The position numbers and the translations under genes were made by a program. Source: an uncultured Halomicronema sp. (GTDB lineage: Bacteria > Cyanobacteriota > Cyanobacteriia > Phormidesmidales > Phormidesmidaceae). From it: DNA of 5,096 bases. Location: assembly GCA_937897665.1 (NCBI GenBank), contig CALCPB010000660.1, positions 1 through 5,096 of the forward strand, given 5' to 3'. Positions 1 to 4,905 of this stretch are shown here, in pieces; position 1 is the stretch's first letter; each line of letters opens with the position of its first letter. The notes beneath the pieces were generated by a model that did not search any database, was not told the origin of the DNA, and saw nothing but the letters and a program-made list of their open reading frames with translations.

Positions 1-2
1 AA

Positions 3-137
3 CCGTCAAACGTGAATGAATCCATGCGTCTCAGCGGAGCACGGCTTCTCAATTTTGAAGCGATCGCTGGTCAACGCTCTATTCGTCTAAATCAGACCTC
101 GCCCCAACTGCCAAGCTACAACTCCCAATCAGCCTGA
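3..137 (+). CDS. possible C-terminal end of an unidentified gene, cut by the left edge
   Basis: A reading frame is open from base 3 to a TGA at 135-137 (44 codons). It enters from outside the window, and the other two plus-strand frames are closed by TGA near bases 13-19. It reads plausibly as protein (for example a stretch ARLLNFEAIAGQRS), with the HIP1 palindrome at 60-67 read as Glu-Ala-Ile-Ala, a common reading of that octamer in cyanobacterial genes. If real, its last 22 bases overlap tail to tail with the kelch gene on the other strand. I do not recognise the sequence. It may equally be non-coding spacer with a chance open frame; an internal ATG at 24 would give only 37 residues. Confidence 0.25.
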   Translation, partial: PSNVNESMRLSGARLLNFEAIAGQRSIRLNQTSPQLPSYNSQSA

Positions 138-1216
138 GATAGGCGAAAGATGTCGGCGCTTGTCTCATTGCTGCCGTAGCGCACAAAGCCGCCTGAATCG
201 TAGATATCGCCTGCGTAGGTAATAGCGGCATGGGCATTGCGTGGACCTGGCAATGGCGACAGCGATCGCCAGTCCGTCAAATCCCCTTGTTCATCAATGT
301 CTGCGGCTTCGACTGCGGTCAGTACTTGCTCGCTACAACCGCCCGCAATGATGACAATCGTGCGATCAACCAAGACGGAGGTGTGGCGCTGGCGCGGGGT
401 TACAGTGCTGACCGGCATAAAGGACGACAGCGATCGCTCTGGCTGCACTTCAGCGCGCCACACGGTATCCACCAGTTGCATAGGGCTAAACTGTGTCCGA
501 CCGGAAATGCCGATAATGTGCTGATCAAGGGCGATCACGGTCAACCACCCAATCTCCGTTGGAAAGGCCGTCAACGACTCGAACGTGCCCACTGTGCCAT
601 CGTCAGCAATGGTTGCCGTAAACACCGTATCGCCCATCGTCGTTCCGGGCTGAAAGGTTTGGTTGCCGCCGATGACGTAGAGCTGGTTATCCACCAACGT
701 GACCGCATGGATGGTCAAGGGCACCGACAACTGTCCCACCTCCACCCATTCTGTAATGTCACCGGGCGCGGTGGGCACAGCACGCCAAATGCGATCGGTG
801 ACAGTGCTGCCTTCAAAGAAGCCCGTGTCGCCACCAATGACATAGAGAGAGCCGTTGTGAACGACCGTAACGTGATGCTGCAGCCGCAAGGGCAAGCTAA
901 CAGACGCGGGTTGCCAGTCATCTAACGTTCCTGCGGGCGTGAGGGGCGCAAAAAAGACCTCAGCATAGGGGCCTCTGGTATCGTTCCAGCCCCCTAGCAA
1001 ATAGACGATGTCGTCTAGCACGACAGTTTGGTGAGACTCCAATGGGAGTGGCAATTGCCCGACCAATTCCCAGGCAGAGGCTTCTGGATCAGACTCGGAA
1101 ATACTGGGTGGAGAATTCCCGAACGAAGTGCAAGCTGCCGTGCTGACCGCCACCAGCAGGGCCGTGCCCCACCCCAAAACCGAGGTTGCTGAACTAACCA
1201 CTGGATAAGCCCTCAA
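116..1216 (-). CDS. kelch-like six-bladed beta-propeller protein, predicted lipoprotein
   Basis: The 366-residue product begins with a signal-peptide-like stretch (hydrophobic at about 12-25) ending in Thr-Ala-Ala-Cys at 26-29. This is an acceptable but not ideal lipobox, since position -3 is Thr rather than Leu, so export and lipid anchoring at Cys29 are inferred. After a Ser/Pro-rich linker (about 30-45), six units recur with the kelch pattern of hydrophobic residues followed by Gly-Gly at 75-76, 128-129, 183-184, 292-293 and 342-343, plus a degenerate Ser-Gly at 238-239. The 50-55 residue spacing is that of kelch blades, and most units end in an (Asp/Glu)-Trp motif such as LDDW, ITEW or LTDW. 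Six blades predict a closed propeller, usually a binding scaffold and not an enzyme; no ligand can be named. The start is TTG at 1214-1216 with a weak GGA upstream and an in-frame TAA just before it. A GTG five codons in is the alternative, but it would remove the Arg near the N-terminus that a signal peptide needs. The gene is divergent from pfkA. Confidence 0.85.
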   Translation of the reverse strand: MRAYPVVSSATSVLGWGTALLVAVSTAACTSFGNSPPSISESDPEASAWELVGQLPLPLESHQTVVLDDIVYLLGGWNDTRGPYAEVFFAPLTPAGTLDDWQPASVSLPLRLQHHVTVVHNGSLYVIGGDTGFFEGSTVTDRIWRAVPTAPGDITEWVEVGQLSVPLTIHAVTLVDNQLYVIGGNQTFQPGTTMGDTVFTATIADDGTVGTFESLTAFPTEIGWLTVIALDQHIIGISGRTQFSPMQLVDTVWRAEVQPERSLSSFMPVSTVTPRQRHTSVLVDRTIVIIAGGCSEQVLTAVEAADIDEQGDLTDWRSLSPLPGPRNAHAAITYAGDIYDSGGFVRYGSNETSADIFRLSQADWEL

Positions 1217-1286
1217 TATTCGTCCAGTTTAGTTTGTGATAGTGGGCGTTGGAAATCTGGCTATGGCACTGTTTGAGTTGCGGTTT

Positions 1287-1339
1287 TTGATCGTTGCCCC
1301 GGCTTAGTTTCGATTGATTTCGCACCCGTTGATCGGTGC
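1287..1339 (+). repeat. pair of near-identical 11-mers in the pfkA/kelch divergent spacer
   Basis: TTGATCGTTGC at 1287-1297 and TTGATCGGTGC at 1329-1339 match at 10 of 11 bases, in the same orientation, with starts 42 bp apart (about four helical turns). The second copy overlaps the candidate -35 box of pfkA. This could be a two-site regulator binding region, but two short GATCG-containing words may also arise by chance in a genome rich in this motif. Confidence 0.25.
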
Positions 1340-1357
1340 AAACTGCAAGTAGAGAAT
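1329..1357 (+). promoter_or_regulatory. candidate sigma-70-type promoter of pfkA
   Basis: TTGATC (1329-1334, 4 of 6 to TTGACA) and GAGAAT (1352-1357, 4 of 6 to TATAAT) are separated by 17 bp, and the -10 box lies 33 bp before the pfkA ATG. It is the best match I found in the spacer on this strand, but only by consensus. No NtcA-type GTA-N8-TAC site is seen here. Confidence 0.3.
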
Positions 1358-1390
1358 GAAGAGCACAAATGAATTAGATGCATTGATTTC

Positions 1391-2479
1391 ATGGCACGAC
1401 GCAAACGGGTGGGGATTTTAACCAGTGGTGGAGACTGTGGCGGACTGAACGCCGTGACCCGGGCTGTTGTGCGTCATGCCCGTGATTACGGCTTCGACAT
1501 TTACGGCATCAAGGATGCCACGATGGGCTTATTGAGCCGTCCTGTCGCCGCGGAAATCTTAGATATCAAGCGAGTGTCGGGGATTTTGCGATATGGCGGC
1601 ACTATTTTAGGCACCATTAATAAAAACAATCCCTTTGCTTATCCGATGCCCGATGGTACCATTGCTGACCGCTCGGAAGAAGTGATTGAAGGCTATCACC
1701 AGTTAGGATTGGATGCTTTGATTGGCATTGGCGGCGATGGCAGCCTGGCGATTCTCAACAAACTCGCGACCCAAGGTAATTGGAACTTAGTCGGCGTCCC
1801 CAAAACCATTGACAATGACGTGGGCACGACAGAGCATTCAGTGGGGTTTCATACGGCTCTGAGCATCGCGGTGGAAGCGCTTGATCGCCTTACCTATACC
1901 GCTATTAGCCACAGTCGGGTCATGGTGTTAGAGGTGATGGGCCGCGATGCCGGACACATTGCCATCAGTGCCGGAATTGCCGGTGGGGCTCACGTCATTC
2001 TGATTCCTGAGATTCCTTACTCGATGGATAAGGTGTGCAACAAGCTCTTAGACCGCAAGGCCCGAGGACATAATTTCAGCATTGTCGTCGTCGCTGAAGC
2101 CTTGAAAACGGAAGCCGGCGACCCCGTTAAATGTACCAATAGTCTCGGCCAGTCTCTATATGGCGGCATTGGCCAATATATCGGCAACGAAATTGCCAGC
2201 CGAACGGGCATTGAAACTCGAGTCGCAATTTTGGGCCATATGCAGCGCGGGGGAACGCCTTCTGCTCTTGATCGATTGCTCGGTGCTGCTTTTGGGGTGG
2301 CTGCTCTCGACCTCGTTGCCGAGGAAAAATACGGTCGCATGGTTGCATGGCAAAATCGCCGAGTGGTGAATGTTGCCATTGAGGAAGCCATTGCCCAGTA
2401 TCGATCAGTCGAAATCGACGGCGCTTTGGTGGAAACTGCTTTGGGACTTAACACCTATATTGGTGAGGTGAATGCTTAA
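1391..2479 (+). CDS. pfkA: 6-phosphofructokinase, long mixed-substrate type
   Basis: This cytosolic enzyme phosphorylates fructose 6-phosphate to fructose 1,6-bisphosphate, the committing step of glycolysis. The 362 residues carry the family motifs in order: TSGGD at 11-15 (nucleotide loop), GGDGS at 114-118, PKTIDND at 137-143 with the catalytic Asp141 and Asp143, Arg176, MGR at 183-185 (sugar phosphate binding), IPE at 205-207, and Arg277, His283 and Arg286 in the LGHMQRGG block. Relative to E. coli PfkA (320 residues) it is longer and pairs Gly117 (E. coli 104) with Lys138 (E. coli 124, Gly there). Gly/Gly marks classic ATP enzymes and Asp/Lys marks pyrophosphate enzymes; Gly/Lys occurs in ATP-using members of the long group III clade, so ATP is the likelier donor but is not proved. 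Arg72 of E. coli aligns with Asn77. The ATG at 1391 is firm because an in-frame TGA lies at 1370-1372 with no other start between; no clear Shine-Dalgarno is seen. It stands alone, divergent from the kelch gene. Confidence 0.97.
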   Translation: MARRKRVGILTSGGDCGGLNAVTRAVVRHARDYGFDIYGIKDATMGLLSRPVAAEILDIKRVSGILRYGGTILGTINKNNPFAYPMPDGTIADRSEEVIEGYHQLGLDALIGIGGDGSLAILNKLATQGNWNLVGVPKTIDNDVGTTEHSVGFHTALSIAVEALDRLTYTAISHSRVMVLEVMGRDAGHIAISAGIAGGAHVILIPEIPYSMDKVCNKLLDRKARGHNFSIVVVAEALKTEAGDPVKCTNSLGQSLYGGIGQYIGNEIASRTGIETRVAILGHMQRGGTPSALDRLLGAAFGVAALDLVAEEKYGRMVAWQNRRVVNVAIEEAIAQYRSVEIDGALVETALGLNTYIGEVNA

Positions 2480-2483
2480 AGGA

Positions 2484-2523
2484 TATTTGGCAATTCACTA
2501 GAGGCATCCAATCAGGCCAAATA
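2484..2523. repeat. 8-bp inverted repeat just after pfkA
   Basis: TATTTGGC (2484-2491) and GCCAAATA (2516-2523) are perfect complements around a 24-base loop, starting 5 bases after the pfkA stop. The arms are AT-rich, the loop is long and no T-run follows, so this is a weak candidate for a pfkA transcript end or 3' stabilising stem and not a standard intrinsic terminator. Confidence 0.3.
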
Positions 2524-2541
2524 CTTCATCCTGTCCGCATC

Positions 2542-2613
2542 ATGGTGAGGGAGTTGCCGGTGGGCGATCGCAACTATCGCTGTGCCGTGGTGCGAGGCGA
2601 ACAGCAATTTTGA
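2542..2613 (+). CDS. doubtful 23-residue ORF in the pfkA to YdeI-like spacer
   Basis: ATG at 2542 opens a frame of 23 codons ending in TGA at 2611-2613, reading Met-Val-Arg-Glu-Leu-Pro-Val-Gly-Asp-Arg and continuing to a Gln-Gln-Phe end. The frame stays open upstream of the ATG as well, back through the end of pfkA in a different phase. There is no Shine-Dalgarno, and a HIP1 site accounts for several codons. It may be a relic of a larger gene or mere spacer; I recognise no family. The rest of 2480-2682 shows no other gene. Confidence 0.1.
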   Translation: MVRELPVGDRNYRCAVVRGEQQF

Positions 2614-2653
2614 GCATGCCGTCTCTAGCGGTCTTAAAATTGACGGCGATCGC
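2564..2653. repeat. two HIP1 octamers in an intergenic region
   Basis: GCGATCGC occurs at 2564-2571 and 2646-2653, 82 bp apart, both outside firm genes. The other four copies in the window lie at 60-67 (near the left edge), 262-269 and 430-437 (inside the kelch gene) and 3734-3741 (inside the XRE regulator gene). This octamer is strongly over-represented in many cyanobacterial genomes; its role is unsettled, and here it mainly serves as a taxonomic marker. Confidence 0.8.
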
Positions 2654-2682
2654 TACCCATCTGAGCAAGCGTCGAAAATTGT

Positions 2683-3261
2683 ATGACGAAGACCGAAAAT
2701 TTTGAACAGGTTGAGGTGACCTCTGCCCAACAGCTGCGCGACTGGTTGGAGGCCAATCATGCCCAGTCGGAAAGTGTCTGGCTCGTGACCTACAAAAAGC
2801 ACACGGGTAACAAATACGTCTCAACGCAAGAAATTCTGGATGAGGTGCTGTGCTTTGGATGGATTGACGGCATTCGACGCAAGCTAGACGCCGACCGCAC
2901 GATGCAGCTCATTGCTCCGCGCCAAACTCAGCACTGGGCCAAAACTTACAAAGATCGAGTGGCCAGGCTGGAGCAAGCTGGACGCATGCATCCCGCCGGT
3001 CTCAACGTGATTGCGGCGTCTAAGCGCAGCGGCCTGTGGAATTTTATGGATGATGTAGACGCCCTCATTAAGCCCGATGATTTGGTCGCCGCGTTAGCCG
3101 CCCATCCGGGTGCTGCCGATTATTTTGAGGCCTTTCCTGATGCAAGCAAGCGCAACATCTTGCGGTGGATTAAGCTGGCGAAACAGCCTGCCACCCGTGC
3201 CAAACGCATTGAGAAAACAGCTGTTTTGGCCGCGCAAAATATGAAAATACCGGGGACTTGA
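2683..3261 (+). CDS. YdeI/OmpD-associated (OmdA) family protein
   Basis: The 192-residue soluble protein has the layout of the YdeI/OmdA family. The N-terminal half carries the conserved EILDEVLCFGWIDG block (50-63) followed by a basic stretch and the His-Trp-Ala-Lys element near 84-87. The C-terminal half has the family's Asp-Leu-x-x-Ala-Leu segment (about 133-138), then PGAADYFEAFPDASKRNIL-like residues (142-160), Arg-Trp-Ile (161-163) and a Lys/Arg-rich tail (164-176). Full length compares well with typical members of about 190-200 residues. Some relatives are annotated as bacteriocin-protection or OmpD-associated proteins, but the biochemical activity is not established and nothing here adds to it. 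The ATG at 2683 is chosen because an in-frame TGA lies at 2662-2664; there is no clear Shine-Dalgarno. A TTGACG hexamer at 2640-2645 resembles a -35 box but lacks a matching -10. It is probably a single-gene unit, convergent with the XRE regulator gene. Confidence 0.9.
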   Translation: MTKTENFEQVEVTSAQQLRDWLEANHAQSESVWLVTYKKHTGNKYVSTQEILDEVLCFGWIDGIRRKLDADRTMQLIAPRQTQHWAKTYKDRVARLEQAGRMHPAGLNVIAASKRSGLWNFMDDVDALIKPDDLVAALAAHPGAADYFEAFPDASKRNILRWIKLAKQPATRAKRIEKTAVLAAQNMKIPGT

Positions 3262-3322
3262 ACCGCAACCAAAGCTGGCAAGGATTGCAGTCACAGGCTG
3301 GCAAAATTATGTGGACTTACGC

Positions 3323-3378
3323 AGTTGCATCCGGTTTTGGCCCCCTAGCCCCCAATCCTGAGGCAACCGGATGCAACT
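3323..3378. repeat. 14-bp perfect inverted repeat inside the element
   Basis: AGTTGCATCCGGTT (3323-3336) and AACCGGATGCAACT (3365-3378) are exact reverse complements around a 28-base, C-rich loop. It would form a strong stem in RNA from either strand and might limit read-through between the converging genes. No T-run follows either arm, so classic intrinsic termination is not indicated. Confidence 0.85.
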
Positions 3379-3409
3379 TCCCCCAGATTTTGAGGATGCA
3401 AGGGGGCCA
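3338..3409. repeat. 9-bp inverted repeat interleaved with the 14-bp stem
   Basis: TGGCCCCCT (3338-3346) lies inside the loop of the 14-bp stem and is exactly complementary to AGGGGGCCA (3401-3409), which lies outside that stem. The order of arms (first stem, second stem, first stem, second stem) is that of an H-type pseudoknot. The joining stretches are 1, 18 and 22 bases. Whether both stems form together or compete is unknown. Confidence 0.75.
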
Positions 3410-3480
3410 TGTGTAAGTCCTAATTACGGGAGCAAAGCCTCTGTGGGTGGCCAGGCAAGGAGGCTAAGGTTGCCATCGAC

Positions 3481-4281
3481 TTATTGGACGTGAGCTTTGA
3501 GGATTGCCTGGGTCGCTTCATCAGCGGCAAACAGATGCTCGACCCGCAATGACGCCAGCGTAATATCTTGCGGGGTGCCAAAGGTAGTGAACAAGCTGAA
3601 AAACGCCAGCTCACCGTACTGCGTGGCGTAGCGGGTCGTCAGCACTGGTGCGGAAGGACGTGATCCGCTGGGTAGTAAGGGTAGCCCACCGCGACGATCG
3701 CGCACTCGGGCCGCGAACGCCACGACTATAGGCGCGATCGCCGGTTGCACAGAAGCCTCGTGTTTGAGGATCGACAGCATGGCTGGCCCGACCTCGGCTA
3801 AGTTGACGATGGGTTTTGTGAAGCCCTCGGGGTGAGCCAACAGATCGAGTAAGTTGACCGGTGCGGTGTCTGTGAGCGTCGCTGTCCACGGCATCAATGT
3901 CGCCGCCAGCCATTGTCCGCCGCGATTGAGTCGCAGCAAATTCCACTGTGCGTCGATGACCAACGCGGGCATGGGGTCGTGGGCAAATAGCAGTTGCTGC
4001 AGCGCCTCGTTGACCTGCGCCAGTGCCGGGTCATCTAACTGTGCAGTGCCATAAACCGGGGCATAGCCCGCCTGCAGCAGAGCTTCATTACGGACGACTA
4101 GCGGCGCTTCCAACGCTTGCAGCCACGCTAGCAGTAGCTCGCGACTCGGGCGAGCGCGACCGCTTTCGACAAAACTGATGTGCCGCTGCGAGACATTGAG
4201 GCGAAGTGATAGCTCTAGCTGGCTCAGCCGCCGGGCCTTACGCACCTGTTTCAACGTGTCGGGCAAGCTTTCGGTAGACAT
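3481..4281 (-). CDS. XRE-family HTH regulator with MmyB-like ligand-binding domain
   Basis: This 266-residue predicted DNA-binding protein has an N-terminal XRE helix-turn-helix at about 9-57. Its LSQLELSLRLNVSQRHISFVESGRARPSRELL-like core (about 19-50) is typical of the class in which RHISFVE(S/T)GR spans the recognition helix and following turn. The next stretch, with Asn-Glu-Ala-Leu-Leu-Gln-Ala-Gly-Tyr-Ala-Pro-Val-Tyr (65-77), leads into a C-terminal domain (about 84-262) with the MmyB/MLTR-type PAS-like features PALVIDAQWNLLRLN (105-119) and an end block VEHLFAADEAT (247-257). The ligand is unknown. I chose the ATG at 4281; a TTG at 4302 would add seven residues (MFTATSS), and neither has a clear Shine-Dalgarno. 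It is divergent from the small membrane protein gene, and a perfect palindrome lies 41 bases upstream of the ATG, suggesting autoregulation and control of the neighbour. Confidence 0.93.
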   Translation of the reverse strand: MSTESLPDTLKQVRKARRLSQLELSLRLNVSQRHISFVESGRARPSRELLLAWLQALEAPLVVRNEALLQAGYAPVYGTAQLDDPALAQVNEALQQLLFAHDPMPALVIDAQWNLLRLNRGGQWLAATLMPWTATLTDTAPVNLLDLLAHPEGFTKPIVNLAEVGPAMLSILKHEASVQPAIAPIVVAFAARVRDRRGGLPLLPSGSRPSAPVLTTRYATQYGELAFFSLFTTFGTPQDITLASLRVEHLFAADEATQAILKAHVQ

Positions 4282-4322
4282 CGAGCTGGTGGCGGTAAAC
4301 AACGAAGGCGATTGCCCATTTC

Positions 4323-4339
4323 ATTACCTCAGAGGTAAT
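4323..4339. promoter_or_regulatory. perfect 17-bp palindrome, candidate operator
   Basis: ATTACCTC (4323-4330) and GAGGTAAT (4332-4339) are exact reverse complements around a single A at 4331. It lies in the 115-bp divergent gap, 41 bases from the regulator ATG and 57 bases from the membrane protein ATG, abutting the candidate -35 box of the latter. The position, symmetry and size suit a dimeric XRE regulator, so binding by the adjacent gene product is inferred. AGAGGT recurs at 4385-4390 in the ribosome binding site region, possibly by chance. Confidence 0.6.
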
Positions 4340-4367
4340 TGCGAGCATAACCTGAACGCTCAATACT
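4339..4367 (+). promoter_or_regulatory. candidate promoter of the DUF2834-like gene
   Basis: TTGCGA (4339-4344) and AATACT (4362-4367) each match the sigma-70 consensus at 4 of 6 positions with a 17-bp spacer, 29 bp before the ATG at 4397. The -35 box shares its first base with the palindrome, so a bound repressor or activator would affect polymerase directly. Confidence 0.35.
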
Positions 4368-4383
4368 GAACCTACCATTCGTT

Positions 4384-4389
4384 AAGAGG
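4384..4389 (+). promoter_or_regulatory. Shine-Dalgarno AAGAGG of the DUF2834-like gene
   Basis: AAGAGG stands 7 bases before the ATG at 4397, a good match in sequence and distance, and it fixes that start. Most other genes in this window lack one. Confidence 0.65.
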
Positions 4390-4396
4390 TTTATTC

Positions 4397-4720
4397 ATGC
4401 AACGCAGTTTACTCATTGTCACTCTGATTCTGTTCGGTGCCCTCAGCGCCATTGCCCTTTGGCAGCACGGCTATTGGGGCATTCTTGCACCCCACTTTCA
4501 GAGTTTTGGGGCGGCTCAAGTTTTGGCTGATTTAGTGATCGCCCTAGGTCTCGTCATGGTGTGGATCTGGCGCGATGCTGCCGCTACCGGGCGTAATCCC
4601 TGGCTTTGGCTTGGGGTCACGCTGGCAACGGGCTCATTTGGGCCATTAATCTATCTAGTTACTCGCCAATCAAAGGATGCCAAGGCCGAACCGTCCACGG
4701 TCACCGAGGCAGTTGGGTAG
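4397..4720 (+). CDS. small three-helix membrane protein, DUF2834-like
   Basis: The product has 107 residues with three hydrophobic segments at about 4-22, 38-58 and 68-89, and a short polar C-terminal tail rich in Lys, Glu and Thr (91-107). The second segment carries an Asp at 45 (AQVLADLVIALGLVMVWIW), followed by an Arg-Asp-x-x-x-x-Gly-Arg loop and a Trp-rich start to the third segment ending in GPLIYLVTR. This pattern, in particular the A-Asp-Leu segment and the GPL-x-YL-x-xR ending, resembles DUF2834 inner-membrane proteins, whose function is unknown; I recall the resemblance and have not searched for it. The ATG is supported by AAGAGG 7 bases upstream. It is divergent from the XRE/MmyB-like regulator across a gap with a perfect palindrome, which makes it the likeliest target of that regulator. 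Confidence 0.85.
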   Translation: MQRSLLIVTLILFGALSAIALWQHGYWGILAPHFQSFGAAQVLADLVIALGLVMVWIWRDAAATGRNPWLWLGVTLATGSFGPLIYLVTRQSKDAKAEPSTVTEAVG

Positions 4721-4764
4721 GCGTTGCCTTTGGCACAGTTGCAGCACCGAGCGCTCCATCGCCA

Positions 4765-4793
4765 GTCCGGGTTGGGCACTGCCAAACCCGGAC
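4765..4793. terminator. strong GC-rich hairpin after the DUF2834-like gene
   Basis: GTCCGGGTT (4765-4773) pairs perfectly with AACCCGGAC (4785-4793), and inside them GGC (4775-4777) pairs with GCC (4781-4783) around an ACT loop. It starts 44 bases after the stop at 4720. No T-run follows on the plus strand, so it may be a non-canonical terminator or a 3'-end stabiliser and not a standard intrinsic terminator. Confidence 0.4.
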
Positions 4794-4794
4794 A

Positions 4795-4834
4795 ATCGGC
4801 ATGACGAATGCTGCAGATGGCCTCTGATGCCGAT
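4795..4834. repeat. second inverted repeat, 8-bp arms
   Basis: ATCGGCAT (4795-4802) and ATGCCGAT (4827-4834) are exact complements around 24 bases, starting one base after the preceding hairpin. Together they make a tandem stem-loop region between two membrane protein genes. It could be a processing signal, part of the 5' leader of the next gene, or remains of a small repeat. Confidence 0.35.
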
Positions 4835-4893
4835 CACGAGTCAGGAATCGGGAGATCTTGCATTGAAGAGGGTTGGTGGGCGGAAAATCTTAG

Positions 4894-4898
4894 AGGAG
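4894..4898 (+). promoter_or_regulatory. Shine-Dalgarno AGGAG that decides the 4906 start
   Basis: AGGAG within AGAGGAGAG (4892-4900) lies 7 bases before the ATG at 4906. A nearer ATG at 4901 is too close to the site and its frame stops after 18 codons, so 4906 is preferred. Confidence 0.65.
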
Positions 4899-4905
4899 AG
4901 ATGGC

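Larger units (their letters stand above)
3313..3420. mobile_element. compact inverted-repeat element, MITE-like, in a convergent gap
   Basis: The ends are GGACTTACGCA (3313-3323) and TGTGTAAGTCC (3410-3420), complementary at 10 of 11 positions (the odd one a G-T wobble), with the outer 8 perfect. Inside are two more perfect inverted repeats, 3323-3336/3365-3378 (14 bp) and 3338-3346/3401-3409 (9 bp), plus a C-rich CCCCCTAGCCCCC word. It is too short to code for a transposase. GGACTTAC-type ends and C-rich words of this kind are, as far as I recall, frequent in dispersed cyanobacterial repeats, so a non-autonomous insertion is inferred. AATTA lies on both sides (3305-3309, 3422-3426) but at unequal distance from the ends, so target duplication is unproven. 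It sits between the 3' ends of the YdeI-like gene and the XRE gene and could fold in transcripts from either strand. The rest of 3262-3480 holds no gene, only a direct repeat GCTGGCAA at 3274-3281 and 3297-3304. Confidence 0.55.

Noticed and set aside
230..925. 231-residue plus-strand ORF and the smaller 237-524 ORF opposite the kelch gene
   Set aside because: They lie fully antisense to a protein with clear periodic kelch repeats; their products are rich in Arg, His and Gln with no recognisable motif.
2017..2454. Minus-strand ORFs of 145, 73 and 65 residues inside pfkA, and the 2160-2369 plus-strand frame
   Set aside because: They are alternative frames of a well-conserved enzyme gene and show no family features of their own.
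2640..2668. TTGACG at 2640-2645 as promoter of the YdeI-like gene
   Set aside because: The hexamer is a good -35 match, but no -10-like hexamer lies 16-18 bp downstream.
2540..2824. 94-residue minus-strand ORF across the start of the YdeI-like gene
   Set aside because: It overlaps the conserved N-terminal coding part of that gene, is Arg/Pro/Ser-rich and has no recognisable feature.
3305..3426. AATTA on both sides of the repeat element as a target-site duplication
   Set aside because: The copies are 3 bases and 1 base away from the terminal repeats, so the duplication does not abut the ends symmetrically; a 5-bp AT-rich match is easily chance.
3611..3946. 111-residue minus-strand ORF, 3420-3614, and plus-strand 3854-4054
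   Set aside because: These are shadow frames of the XRE/MmyB-like regulator gene, whose domains account for the region.
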